In this document: positions 27,908 to 37,352 of the stretch, piece after piece | Layout: each line of letters begins with the position of its first letter | Position numbering within the stretch: the stretch's first letter is position 1 | The notes under the pieces: generated by a model | What the model saw: the letters and a program-made list of their open reading frames with translations, nothing else | The model's database searches: none | Told to the model about the DNA's origin: nothing | Assembly (NCBI GenBank): GCA_902619165.1 | Contig: CACNDI010000016.1 | Coordinates: forward strand, 1-50,111 | Reading direction: 5' to 3' | Length of the DNA: 50,111 nt | From: an uncultured Alphaproteobacteria bacterium | GTDB taxonomy: Bacteria > Pseudomonadota > Alphaproteobacteria > Rhodobacterales > Rhodobacteraceae | Made by a program: the position numbers and the translations under genes

Positions 27908-29005
27908 ATGGGTTTTAAGACAGGAATTATTGGTCTGCCGAATGTGGGAAAGTCAACTTTGTTCAATGCTTTGACGAAATCCAAAAGCGCACAAGCGGCA
28001 AATTTTCCATTCTGTACAATAGACCCAAATATTGGTGAGGTAACGGTTCTAGACCGAAGACTTTTGGAGCTTTCAAAAATTTCTGTATCTAATGAAACAA
28101 TACCTACCAAAATGACATTTATCGATATTGCTGGTTTGGTAAAGGGGGCTTCAAAAGGCGAGGGTTTGGGCAATAAGTTCTTGGCAAATATTAGAGAATG
28201 TGATGCGTTGGCCCATGTCACAAGATGCTTTGAGGATGAAAACATAACTCATGTTAACAACGCAATAGATCCAGTAGCTGATATTGATATTATTAATACT
28301 GAGCTTTTATTAGCTGATTTAGAAAGTGTAACAAAGCGAATAGAGAACTATAAAAAAAGAGGTGGTAAGAAAAATGATGAAGTGCTTACCTTAGTATTTC
28401 TGGAGAAAGTGCTAAAACTTTTAGAAGATGGAATACCAGTAAGACAAGGAAAATTTTTTGATGATGAGTTAAAAATGTTGCAATTATCTCAATTTTTAAC
28501 TTCAAAACCTATATTGTTTATCTGTAATGTGGACGAAAATAGTGTAAGAGAGGGAAACGAATACTCAAAAAGAGTAGAGGCTTTAGCAAAGACGTTGGAG
28601 GCTTCAACTTTAAATATTTCAGTTTCGATTGAGCAAGAGCTGAGCGAAATATCGGATAAAAATGAGCTAAAAGAGCTTTTGTTTGAAATGGGAATGGAAT
28701 CAACCGGACTTGAAAAATTAATAAAGACTGGATACGAACTTCTAGGGTTGTGTACTTATTTCACTTCTGGCCCTAAGGAAACCAGAGCCTGGACCATCAC
28801 CAATTCAACTTTTGCCCCAGAAGCTGCTGGAAAAATACACACCGACTTCAAAAAAGGTTTTATAAGAGCGGAAACGGTGAGTTACTCCGATTTTGTATCA
28901 GCTGGCGGTTGGTTGAAAGCGAAAGAATTAGGAAACGTAAGAAGTGAAGGAAAAGACTACTTAGTTAAAGATGGTGATATTATGAACTTTCTATTCAGCT
29001 CATAA
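27908..29005 (+). CDS. ychF: Redox-regulated ATPase YchF (OLA1 family)
   Basis: This 365-residue P-loop protein belongs to the Obg-related YchF/OLA1 group, which prefers ATP over GTP and binds ribosomes. It shows GLPNVGKSTLFNALT, the switch-II-like DIAGLVKGASKGEGLGN, a central coiled coil (about 130-200) and the C-terminal TGS-like domain (ARAWTI-type region seen as TRAWTI, then FIRAETVSYSDFV). Its stop lies 3 bases from the truA stop on the other strand. Confidence 0.96.
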   Translation: MGFKTGIIGLPNVGKSTLFNALTKSKSAQAANFPFCTIDPNIGEVTVLDRRLLELSKISVSNETIPTKMTFIDIAGLVKGASKGEGLGNKFLANIRECDALAHVTRCFEDENITHVNNAIDPVADIDIINTELLLADLESVTKRIENYKKRGGKKNDEVLTLVFLEKVLKLLEDGIPVRQGKFFDDELKMLQLSQFLTSKPILFICNVDENSVREGNEYSKRVEALAKTLEASTLNISVSIEQELSEISDKNELKELLFEMGMESTGLEKLIKTGYELLGLCTYFTSGPKETRAWTITNSTFAPEAAGKIHTDFKKGFIRAETVSYSDFVSAGGWLKAKELGNVRSEGKDYLVKDGDIMNFLFSS

Positions 29006-29008
29006 ATG

Positions 29009-29758
29009 TTAATAATCAATTCTTGCTAAGTACAGGCCACCAGATGGAGCTAATGCAGCACATCGACTTCGATCTTTAGACAATAGTATTTCCTGTATCT
29101 TTTTGGCCCCCCATTTTCCACAACCAACTTTCTCTAAGCAACCTACAATGCTTCGAACCTGATGGTGCAGAAAAGATCTTGCTGAAAAACTTAATTGATA
29201 AACAACTCCATCTCTTATCTCTTCAGACTGGATGCTAATTGTATCTATTGTTTTTATTGGACTAGATGCTTGACAAATTGAGGATCGAAATGCTGAAAAA
29301 TCATGCCTTCCTGTGAGGTAATTCGCAGCCAGCTGCATACTTGATTTGTTTAAGCTGTGCCTTACGTGCCAATATTGATTTTTCTCAAAAGTTAAATCTG
29401 TTTTCCTGGAAAAAATTTTATATATGTAATGCCGCTTTATAGCAGAAAAGCGTGCGTGAAATTGATTGTTAACAAATCTAGCATTTAATATAGAAACTGG
29501 ATATTTGTTGAGATAATAATTAATTGCATTTTGTACAGTTTCACAATCACGTTTAATTGCTAAGTCAACATGAGCAACCTGTCCGATAGCATGTACCCCG
29601 GCATCCGTTCTTCCAGCCCCGACGAAATTTTCACAATTCATATCAAGTTTTTTTATTGCATCAAACACAACTCCTTGTACGGTGATCATGTCGTTTTGTA
29701 CCTGCCAGCCATGAAATGGTGAACCATCGTATTCTATTGTGAGAGCATACCTATACAT
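29009..29758 (-). CDS. truA: tRNA pseudouridine(38-40) synthase TruA
   Basis: TruA makes pseudouridine in the tRNA anticodon arm. The 249-residue protein has the start RYALTIEYDGSPFHGWQ, the catalytic Asp in GRTDAGVHA (about residue 52), HARFSAIKRHY and FLHHQVRSIVG. It is divergent from ileS across 116 bases. The leader just before its ATG contains AAACTCAAGA, the mirror image of the ileS leader. Confidence 0.96.
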   Translation of the reverse strand: MYRYALTIEYDGSPFHGWQVQNDMITVQGVVFDAIKKLDMNCENFVGAGRTDAGVHAIGQVAHVDLAIKRDCETVQNAINYYLNKYPVSILNARFVNNQFHARFSAIKRHYIYKIFSRKTDLTFEKNQYWHVRHSLNKSSMQLAANYLTGRHDFSAFRSSICQASSPIKTIDTISIQSEEIRDGVVYQLSFSARSFLHHQVRSIVGCLEKVGCGKWGAKKIQEILLSKDRSRCAALAPSGGLYLARIDY

Positions 29759-29759
29759 A

Positions 29760-29868
29760 TCTTGAGTTTCTAAAAATGTTTAATTTACGAAAAACCAAAT
29801 TTACGAAAAAAATATTTAATTGTATATAAATCGATTTTCTACTAAACAACTATTAAAAAAACTCAAGA
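29760..29868. repeat. Inverted repeat bracketing the truA-ileS divergent region
   Basis: TCTTGAGTTT at 29760-29769 and AAACTCAAGA at 29859-29868 are perfect 10-base inverted copies. Each arm lies just before the start codon of its gene, so both divergent mRNAs carry AAACTCAAGA beside the initiation site. Inside the region a 13-base direct repeat, AATTTACGAAAAA, occurs at 29782 and 29798. Confidence 0.55.
29800..29828 (+). promoter_or_regulatory. Candidate ileS promoter
   Basis: TTTACG (29800-29805), a 17-base spacer, then TATATA (29823-29828) preceded by TG. The spacing fits sigma70. It lies 46 bases before the ileS ATG. It is judged by eye only. Confidence 0.4.
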
Positions 29869-29874
29869 AATAAA

Positions 29875-32772
29875 ATGTCATCAAACGATAAAGATTATAA
29901 AGAAACCTTATTCTTACCTAACACAAATTTTCCGATGAGAGCCAATCTACCTGAAAGGGAAACAGAGTGGTTAGCCCGTTGGGAAAAATTGAATATATAT
30001 AAAAAGCTTAGAGAAGACATAAGTGACAGGAAAGTATTTGTTCTCCATGACGGCCCACCTTATGCAAATGGAAACCTACATATTGGGCATGCTTTAAATA
30101 AAATTCTGAAAGATTTTGTAGTAAGGAGTCAACAAGTTTTGGGTAATGACAGTATTTATGTACCTGGGTGGGATTGTCATGGGTTACCTATCGAATGGAA
30201 AATTGAAGAGAAATATAGAGAAAAAGGGAGATCAAAAGAAGACGTACCGATAAATGAGCTTCGTGAAGACTGTAGAGACTTTGCAAGCCATTGGATAGAA
30301 ATTCAAAAAGAAGAATTTAAACGGCTAGGAGTAACTGGTGATTGGGATAATCCATACTCAACCATGGATTATAATAGTGAAGCAGTAATTGCAGACGAGT
30401 TTGTAAAACTGGTTATGAAAGGAGTTGTGTATAGAGGTTCCAAACCGGTCATGTGGTCCCCTGTCGAGAAAACGGCTCTTGCTGAGGCAGAGATTGAGTA
30501 TAGAGATCACCGTAGCACTACCATCTGGGTTAGGTTCAGTATAGCCGATGGCGATTTGAAGGGTTCCGATATTGTAATATGGACTACAACACCTTGGACC
30601 ATACCTTCAAATAAAGCAGTAGCTTTCAACAAATCCATAAAATATGGACTTTATGAAATAGAAGAGGTTCAAGATGAAAGCTGGGCCAAGCCAAAAAACA
30701 CTATCATACTTGCTGATAAGCTTGCTGAACAGACAATGGAAAATTCCAGGGTTACAAAGTATAAAAAAATACGTGAGTTGAGTTTGGATGATTTCAACGG
30801 GATTACTTTAACCCATCCGTTTTCAAAGCTTGAAGGTGCTGAAAGCTTTTGGGATTATGCTGTTCCCTTAGTTGAGGCGGATCATGTTACAGATGATGCT
30901 GGGACTGGTTTTGTACATATCGCTCCAAGTCATGGAGCTGAAGACTTTGAAGTTTTCCTTAAGCGTGGATGGCTATCTCGTATGACAAATAATGTCGAGG
31001 ATGACAGTAGCTTTTCAACAGCTGTCCCATTTTTCAAAGGCTTGCAAATATTTAACAATAAGGGAAAAGATGGCGAAGCGAATAGGGCTGTAATCCAAAA
31101 ATTAATAGAAGCAAATAAGCTGATTGCTAGAGGTATTTTGGAACATTCATATCCTCATAGCTGGCGATCTAGAGCTCCAGTAATTTTTAGAAATACTCCT
31201 CAATGGTTTGTAAATATAGATAAGGATCTAAAGGATGGTAAAGATGAATTTGGTAAAACCATACGGGAGAGAGCACTTCATTCGATAGATAAACTGGTAG
31301 AGTGGGTTCCAAAAAGTGGTAGGAATAGGCTTCATAGCATGGTATCGACAAGACCAGATTGGGTTTTATCTAGACAGAGAGCATGGGGTGTCCCATTAAC
31401 ATGTTTCATAAAAAAGGGTTTGGGCCCTGATCATGAGGATTTCATTCTCAAGGATGAAAAGCTTAATGAGAGACTGGCTGATATACTCAAAAAAGAAGGT
31501 GCAGATGCTTGGTTTCAAGAAGGCGCAAAGGAACGATTTTTAGAGGGATTATATTCTCCAGATGACTATGAACAAGTGATGGACATCCTTGATGTCTGGT
31601 TTGACTCAGGTTCAACGCATGCCTATGTTCTCCGAGACAGAGCAGATGGAAAGTGGCCCGCTGATCTATATCTGGAAGGGACAGATCAGCATAGAGGTTT
31701 TTTCCATTCCTCTCTCCTTCAATCGTGTGGCACTCAGGGACAAGCCCCCTACCAAGGTGTATTAACCCATGGATTCATTTTGGATGAAAAGGGTTTTAAG
31801 ATGTCCAAATCACTTGGTAATACAGTAAGCCCTCAGCAGGTAATCAAGCAGTTTGGAGCGGATATACTGAGACTTTGGGTTGCTCAAAGTGACTACACAG
31901 TAGACTTAAGGATAGGAAATGAAATTCTAAAAGGGGTGACTGATAGTTATCGAAAATTAAGGAACACTGTAAGATTTTTACTAGGAAACTTAGGTACGTA
32001 TTCCGACCAACAAGATATAGCTTATAATGAATTACCTAATCTCGAAAAGTATATTCTTCATAGAGTCTGCGAAGTTGATGAGAAAATAAGATCCTCTTAC
32101 CAAGAGTATTCTTTTCAATCGGTGTTTCAAACTTATTTCCAATTCTGCACCCAAGATCTTTCTTCGTTCTATTTCGATATTCGAAAGGATGTTTTGTATT
32201 GTGATTCCCAGAATAGTTTAAAAAGAAGAGCCACACTTAAAGTTCTTGATATCTTGTTTTTTAGATTGACAACTTGGTTTTCCCCAATTTTACCATTTAC
32301 AATGGAAGAAGTGTATTTAGAGAGATTTCCTAAAGAAGGAAATTCAGTACACTTACTGGATATTCCCAATAACGAAAAAGAATGGTATAATCTTGAACAT
32401 GTAAATTACTGGGATAAAATTAGAAACGTGAGACGCGTCGTAACTGGGGCTATAGAAGTGTTGAGACAAGACAAGGTAATAGGTTCAAGTTTAGAGGCTT
32501 GGCCGATTATCTATATAAAAGACAAAGAGCTCTTTGACATAATAAAGTCGGTAGATATGAGCGAAGTGTGTATTACATCGGGTACAGATGTCGAATTTTC
32601 CCCGACTAGCATAGCTGATGCGTGTTTTACGCTCGATGATGTTCCTGATGTTGGAGTAATTTGTAACACTGCACAAGGGAAAAAGTGCCAACGATGCTGG
32701 ACGCTCAACTTGCCAATAGATAAAAGCGATGGCGACGACTTATGTGATCGTTGCAAGCAGGTAGTCGTTTAA
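29875..32772 (+). CDS. ileS: Isoleucyl-tRNA synthetase
   Basis: This class I synthetase of 965 residues charges tRNA-Ile. The HIGH motif is in GNLHIGHALNKILKD (about 68-76), the editing domain lies between about 200 and 420 (WTTTPWTIPSN), and KMSKS is in KGFKMSKSLGNTV (about 642). A C-terminal zinc finger CQRCWTL and CDRC (about 943-961) is the bacterial type. I see no T-box-like leader, in line with a proteobacterium. Its stop lies 15 bases from the xerC stop on the opposite strand. Confidence 0.97.
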   Translation: MSSNDKDYKETLFLPNTNFPMRANLPERETEWLARWEKLNIYKKLREDISDRKVFVLHDGPPYANGNLHIGHALNKILKDFVVRSQQVLGNDSIYVPGWDCHGLPIEWKIEEKYREKGRSKEDVPINELREDCRDFASHWIEIQKEEFKRLGVTGDWDNPYSTMDYNSEAVIADEFVKLVMKGVVYRGSKPVMWSPVEKTALAEAEIEYRDHRSTTIWVRFSIADGDLKGSDIVIWTTTPWTIPSNKAVAFNKSIKYGLYEIEEVQDESWAKPKNTIILADKLAEQTMENSRVTKYKKIRELSLDDFNGITLTHPFSKLEGAESFWDYAVPLVEADHVTDDAGTGFVHIAPSHGAEDFEVFLKRGWLSRMTNNVEDDSSFSTAVPFFKGLQIFNNKGKDGEANRAVIQKLIEANKLIARGILEHSYPHSWRSRAPVIFRNTPQWFVNIDKDLKDGKDEFGKTIRERALHSIDKLVEWVPKSGRNRLHSMVSTRPDWVLSRQRAWGVPLTCFIKKGLGPDHEDFILKDEKLNERLADILKKEGADAWFQEGAKERFLEGLYSPDDYEQVMDILDVWFDSGSTHAYVLRDRADGKWPADLYLEGTDQHRGFFHSSLLQSCGTQGQAPYQGVLTHGFILDEKGFKMSKSLGNTVSPQQVIKQFGADILRLWVAQSDYTVDLRIGNEILKGVTDSYRKLRNTVRFLLGNLGTYSDQQDIAYNELPNLEKYILHRVCEVDEKIRSSYQEYSFQSVFQTYFQFCTQDLSSFYFDIRKDVLYCDSQNSLKRRATLKVLDILFFRLTTWFSPILPFTMEEVYLERFPKEGNSVHLLDIPNNEKEWYNLEHVNYWDKIRNVRRVVTGAIEVLRQDKVIGSSLEAWPIIYIKDKELFDIIKSVDMSEVCITSGTDVEFSPTSIADACFTLDDVPDVGVICNTAQGKKCQRCWTLNLPIDKSDGDDLCDRCKQVVV

Positions 32773-32787
32773 ATTAAAATGGGATTA

Positions 32788-33705
32788 TTAATTTACTCGC
32801 TCTCTAGGATGAGTAGATTTATAGACTTGTAGTAATCTTTTTTGTTCTATTTGAGTATATATTTGTGTGCTGCTCAATGCAGAGTGACCAAGAAGCTTTT
32901 GGATGCTTCGTAAGTCTGTACCTGCATTTAATAAGTGGGTGGCGTATGAATGTCTCAATGAGTGAGGTGTGGTTGACGAAGGAAGACCAATCAACCCTCT
33001 TGCTCTTTCCAATGCCTTCTGAAAAGATCTTGGAGACATTCGTTTTCCTCTTATTCCAAGAAAAACATATTCACTGTTAGAAATAGGATAAGGGCAATGT
33101 TTGTTATAATTTTCAATTGCTTGGTTAGCAATATCAATTATTGGTACCATTCGCTCTTTTTTTCCTTTGCCCTTGATCAAGACACTTGTATTTAACGGTA
33201 GCATATCTGTTTTTAAATCTAGTGCTTCCGAAATTCTCAGACCACAGGTATATAGTAATAGAAAGATGGCTTGGTTTCTGGATATTATCCACTGTTTCTC
33301 TTTTTTGTTTTCGAAGGCTGTGAATAGTTTTTTTATCTCGTTGATAGTTATCGGTCTTGGAAGTTTTTTATCTTTTTTCGGAGAATCTAAATTTAAAATA
33401 GCTGTGTTGGAAACATTATAGGAGTTTTCTAACCATTGGAAAAAGTTTTTTAAGCTAGATATTTTTCTAGAAAGAGAAGAAGCTTTTACCGACCTATTTC
33501 GAAGGCTTAAAATCCATAGCCTAATATTATGAGAACTTATATTTGATAGATCAGATTTTAAAACAAGTTGGGATTCTTGAAATGAAAAATGAAGAAAATC
33601 TTTCAAGTCCAATGAGTATGCTTTAACGGAGTTTTCAGAAAGGTTTCTCAAATTTATGTTATGTGATTCCCACTCTTTTATTAAGGCGTTTAACTCTATC
33701 TTCAT
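32788..33705 (-). CDS. xerC: Tyrosine recombinase XerC
   Basis: Xer recombinases resolve chromosome dimers at dif. The 305-residue protein has an N-terminal SAM-like core-binding domain (about 8-90) and the catalytic domain with Arg in TCGLRISEAL, His-x-x-Arg in PHSLRHSYATHLL, LGHSALSSTQ and the nucleophilic Tyr in QIYTQI. The chromosomal neighbours DUF484 and priA mark it as XerC rather than a phage integrase. It overlaps the DUF484 stop by 4 bases. xerD is not in this window. Confidence 0.93.
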   Translation of the reverse strand: MKIELNALIKEWESHNINLRNLSENSVKAYSLDLKDFLHFSFQESQLVLKSDLSNISSHNIRLWILSLRNRSVKASSLSRKISSLKNFFQWLENSYNVSNTAILNLDSPKKDKKLPRPITINEIKKLFTAFENKKEKQWIISRNQAIFLLLYTCGLRISEALDLKTDMLPLNTSVLIKGKGKKERMVPIIDIANQAIENYNKHCPYPISNSEYVFLGIRGKRMSPRSFQKALERARGLIGLPSSTTPHSLRHSYATHLLNAGTDLRSIQKLLGHSALSSTQIYTQIEQKRLLQVYKSTHPRERVN

Positions 33706-34400
33706 TTGTATAACAAGCTTTCCAAGTGCTTTGATATTACCTGAGCAAAAAACTCTAAATAATCTGTTGACTGATCAACCGAAAAAGTGGATTCGTCGAC
33801 TGACTCAAAGAAAAGAAATCCTTTAAATTCGCTATTAACTAAAAGGGAAATAATTGCTTCCGATTTTGTGCGCTCTTCTCTAGCAATTAATTGCTCAGCC
33901 TCTTTTTTTTTATCGTTAACTACATTTGTCAGGCGAACGGTTTTTCCTTTTGTTATGCCTATTTTCTGTGCAAATTTGACTATCTCTTCATTAGATTTCA
34001 AAATACAGTTTTGAATGTTGGAATTATAGAATGTATTGTTGCTTACAACTATTTTTATAAAATCTACTCGTAATATTTCTGTGGCTTTTAAACATAGAAA
34101 TTCAAAGAGAGCGCCTATATCCCTTGTTTCAATAGTTTTTAAGCAACACTCATGAATTTTCTTAATTCCCAATTGATTTTCGTAAGCATGTTGAATGATT
34201 TGACTGTTGGTACTTTTTAATTTTTCTACTTTCTCTCCAAGTTTTTTTAGAAAAACATTTCTGATATCGATCAGATTTTCTTCATCAGGAAAATCTGAGT
34301 CCTTTAAAAGTGCAAGCAATAATTCTTTGTCCAGTAAAATTAAGTCTGGATTTTCTAAGATTTTTTGTCGCTCTTCGGGAACTATTTCAATTTTATTCAT
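33702..34400 (-). CDS. DUF484 family protein (GAF-like)
   Basis: This 232-residue protein matches the DUF484 family by layout and context: an N-terminal helical part with FLKKLGEKVEKLK, a coiled coil (about 45-75), and a GAF-like domain (about 80-230). It lies just upstream of xerC with a 4-base overlap, a pairing widely conserved in proteobacteria, which suggests a link to recombinase function or cell division. No function is established. Confidence 0.82.
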   Translation of the reverse strand: MNKIEIVPEERQKILENPDLILLDKELLLALLKDSDFPDEENLIDIRNVFLKKLGEKVEKLKSTNSQIIQHAYENQLGIKKIHECCLKTIETRDIGALFEFLCLKATEILRVDFIKIVVSNNTFYNSNIQNCILKSNEEIVKFAQKIGITKGKTVRLTNVVNDKKKEAEQLIAREERTKSEAIISLLVNSEFKGFLFFESVDESTFSVDQSTDYLEFFAQVISKHLESLLYK

Positions 34401-34407
34401 ATATTTT

Positions 34408-35061
34408 TTAAATAATAGATTGACCAGTTTTTTCCCAGTCAGCCGTAAATTGGCTTAAACCAGAGTCAGTTAGGGGATGCTTTACAAGCTTTTCAAAAAT
34501 ATCTAAGGGAATTGTTGCAACATCTGCTCCAAAGCGTGCGCATTGTTTTACATGATTAATGGTTCGTATAGATGCCGCCAGAATTTTAGTCGAAAATTTA
34601 TAGTTTGAGTAAATTAACTTTATATCTGATATCAAATCTATTCCTTCTAAATTTAAATCATCTAAACGACCGATAAAGGGACTTACATACTCAGCTCCAG
34701 CTTTTGCAGCTAAGAGAGCTTGCGAAGAAGAAAAACAAAGAGTCATGTTCACACTTATACCTTTGTTGGATAAAGTTTTACAAGCCTTCAATCCATCCCA
34801 AGTGATCGGAAGTTTAACAGTAACGTTCTCTGCTATCTCGGCAAGCTTTATACCTTGTTGTACCATTGTATCTGAATCTAGCGCTGATACCTCAGCACTT
34901 ACAGAGCCAGAAACTATTCCTGCCAATTCAGATATCACCTCGACCATGTTTCTACCTGACTTTAATATGATCGATGGGTTGGTTGTTACGCCGTCTATAA
35001 GACCGAGTCCATGGTACTTGCGTATCTTATCAATGTCTGAACCATCCAAAAAAAGCTGCAT
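34408..35061 (-). CDS. Transaldolase/fructose-6-phosphate aldolase-like protein
   Basis: The 217-residue TIM-barrel protein belongs to the short (class 3B, FSA/TalC-like) transaldolases. It begins MQLFLDGSDIDKIRKYHGLG, then GVTTNPSIILKSG, has the Schiff-base lysine in VKLPITWDGLKA (about residue 83) and the late AASIRTINHV. Whether it works as transaldolase or as fructose-6-phosphate aldolase cannot be decided from the motifs. It is the first gene of a minus-strand operon with DUF484 and xerC, and is divergent from priA across 90 bases. Confidence 0.9.
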   Translation of the reverse strand: MQLFLDGSDIDKIRKYHGLGLIDGVTTNPSIILKSGRNMVEVISELAGIVSGSVSAEVSALDSDTMVQQGIKLAEIAENVTVKLPITWDGLKACKTLSNKGISVNMTLCFSSSQALLAAKAGAEYVSPFIGRLDDLNLEGIDLISDIKLIYSNYKFSTKILAASIRTINHVKQCARFGADVATIPLDIFEKLVKHPLTDSGLSQFTADWEKTGQSII

Positions 35062-35151
35062 GAAATCTGATCCAATTCAATATATTTTCTTGGAGTTTAG
35101 TTTATATGGTGATTTATTTCAAAGGAAGAGAAAAAGTGTAAACTCAGATAA

Positions 35152-37323
35152 ATGGCATTTGAAAAACAGTTTGGAGTTATCTTTACAAATCCAAAGCTTC
35201 CAGTTTTGGACTACAGTACCATAGATGACAATATTGGAATTGGCAGTTTAGTAGAAGTGCCCTTAGGTTCCAAAGTGGTGGTTGGCATTGTTTGGAGTGA
35301 GGGGGATACTAAATTCGATCATAGTCGACTTAAGAAGATCATTGGAACTGTTAACAAGATAAAACTGGAGCCTGATTTTATCGATTTCTTGAAAAAGACA
35401 CATGCTTACACGCTATCTCCAATACAATCTTTTTTAAAAATGGCTGTTCAAAACTTAAAGTTTCATAAAGATCAAAAAATGCCTATTGCCTATTCGCTGA
35501 ATAGCTCCAACCACTCCCAAATCACAAAGCGTCAAAAGGAACTTATTAGCTATTTCAAAGAGCAACCTCAGAGAATCGTTCAATATAGACAAATAAAAAA
35601 AGATCTAGGTGTAAGTTCTTCAGTTGTAAGAAGTTTGGAAAATAAAGGAGTGTTATCGAAGGTCATCGAAAATAAATATAAACAAGAAAAAATTTTCAAT
35701 GAACCTATTACATTATCTTCTCAACAGAGACAAGCAGTGGCAAAAATAAGAGAAAAGTATGTAGAGAATGAGTTTCAGTCATGGCTATTATTTGGTGTTA
35801 CTGGTTCAGGTAAAACCGAGGTTTATTTGAATCTAGTAAGTGAGCGTATAGAAAAAGGAGAACAAGTTCTTATTTTATTACCTGAAATTTCCTTAACTGT
35901 CGATTTTAAACAACGTATTATAAAAAGATATGGAGCACTTGCCGGTGAATGGCATTCACAACTATCTTTAAACGAAAGACGAAAAGTGTTTAAGAATGTA
36001 GTAAGCGGTCATTTAAAGCTTCTGATAGGAGCCAGATCAGCACTTTTTTTACCATTTAAAAACTTAAAACTTATCATTGTGGACGAAGAGCACGATTCCT
36101 CTTATAAGCAAGAAGAAGCTCCGATTTATAACGCAAGAGATCTCGCTGTTTTAAGAGCTTCAACTTTGAAATCGCGAATCATTCTATCTTCAGCTACTCC
36201 CAGTATCGAGACATGGCATAATTGTAGATTGGGTAAGTATCGTAAAGTTGAACTTCCAAAACGTTTTGGTGAAGTTTATGAACCGAGAGTGACTTTAATC
36301 GATATGAATGTTGAAGGAACCCCAAAAAATAGTTGGATATCTGTTCCAATCATTAATCAGATAAAGATAAGTTTGGAAAAAAAAGAGCAGATTCTAATTT
36401 TTCTGAATAGAAGGGGTTATGCGCCAATAGCATTTTGCACAGCATGCAGAATTTCGTTGACATGTAAAAATTGCAGTACAAAGCTAGTTTATCACAAGAC
36501 AAAAAAGTGTTACCTGTGCCATATATGTGGGTATAAAGTTTCAGAAAAAACGAAATGTGTTAAGTGTAAGTCGGATGATAATTTTATACCTATTGGGCCA
36601 GGTGTTGAAAGAATTAGAGATGAGATTTCTAGACTGTTTCCCAATGCTTCGTCACAGATTTTTTCTTCAGATAGTTTTTCAAAGGGAGAAAAACATTTAG
36701 AAGATATAGATAAAATAAAGTCAGGGGAAATTGATATCATTATAGGTACTCAATTGGTAGCTAAAGGATATAATTTTCCTCATTTAAAGCTTGTAGCAGT
36801 AATTGATGCAGACATGGGTCTAAATGCTGGCGATTATAGGGTAATGGAGAAAAGCTATCAGGTAATTAAACAAGTTATAGGGCGAGCAGGACGGTATGCC
36901 TCTGACGGGCGTGCATTAATTCAAACTTGGATACCTCGACATCCTGTCTTACAAGCTTTACTAAGGGATCACGGAGAAATATTTCTAAACACGGAGTTAG
37001 AACAAAGAATAGAAGCAAATGTTCCGCCTCATGGAAAATTTATATCGTTGATATTGTCAGGAAGAAAGGAGCGCGCACTTATAGATTTTGGTAAGGAACT
37101 AAAAAATCAATTTTATTCACTAAAATTACAGGACTTTGAGATTTTTGGTCCTGCTATCGCACCAATTTCAAGAATAAAAAATAAAACGAGAGTAAGGTTA
37201 CTTATAAAGTCGAATAAAATGACAAAAATTTCGCAGATCGAAGTGCGAGACTGGCTGAAAAATATTACAGTTCCAAATAATATTTACTTTAGTGTGGACA
37301 TTGATCCGTATAATTTCTATTAG
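35152..37323 (+). CDS. priA: Primosomal protein N-prime, helicase PriA
   Basis: PriA reloads the replisome at stalled forks. The 723-residue protein has an N-terminal 3-prime-end-binding domain, a DEAD-like helicase core with FGVTGSGKTEVY (Walker A) and IIVDEEHDSSYKQEE, a zinc region of paired cysteines (about residues 430-480), and motif VI VIGRAGRYASDGRA. All eight zinc cysteines are present. It is divergent from the transaldolase operon. Confidence 0.96.
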   Translation: MAFEKQFGVIFTNPKLPVLDYSTIDDNIGIGSLVEVPLGSKVVVGIVWSEGDTKFDHSRLKKIIGTVNKIKLEPDFIDFLKKTHAYTLSPIQSFLKMAVQNLKFHKDQKMPIAYSLNSSNHSQITKRQKELISYFKEQPQRIVQYRQIKKDLGVSSSVVRSLENKGVLSKVIENKYKQEKIFNEPITLSSQQRQAVAKIREKYVENEFQSWLLFGVTGSGKTEVYLNLVSERIEKGEQVLILLPEISLTVDFKQRIIKRYGALAGEWHSQLSLNERRKVFKNVVSGHLKLLIGARSALFLPFKNLKLIIVDEEHDSSYKQEEAPIYNARDLAVLRASTLKSRIILSSATPSIETWHNCRLGKYRKVELPKRFGEVYEPRVTLIDMNVEGTPKNSWISVPIINQIKISLEKKEQILIFLNRRGYAPIAFCTACRISLTCKNCSTKLVYHKTKKCYLCHICGYKVSEKTKCVKCKSDDNFIPIGPGVERIRDEISRLFPNASSQIFSSDSFSKGEKHLEDIDKIKSGEIDIIIGTQLVAKGYNFPHLKLVAVIDADMGLNAGDYRVMEKSYQVIKQVIGRAGRYASDGRALIQTWIPRHPVLQALLRDHGEIFLNTELEQRIEANVPPHGKFISLILSGRKERALIDFGKELKNQFYSLKLQDFEIFGPAIAPISRIKNKTRVRLLIKSNKMTKISQIEVRDWLKNITVPNNIYFSVDIDPYNFY

Positions 37324-37352
37324 TTCAGGAGAGTTATTATTTAAAAAGACTA

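Noticed and set aside
29759..29874. T-box leader for ileS
   Set aside because: The 116-base region is AT-rich without the T-box core or a terminator hairpin, and T-boxes are rare in proteobacteria.
32788..33705. Phage or integron integrase
   Set aside because: The tyrosine recombinase lies in the conserved DUF484-xerC operon next to priA, without att-like repeats or phage genes.
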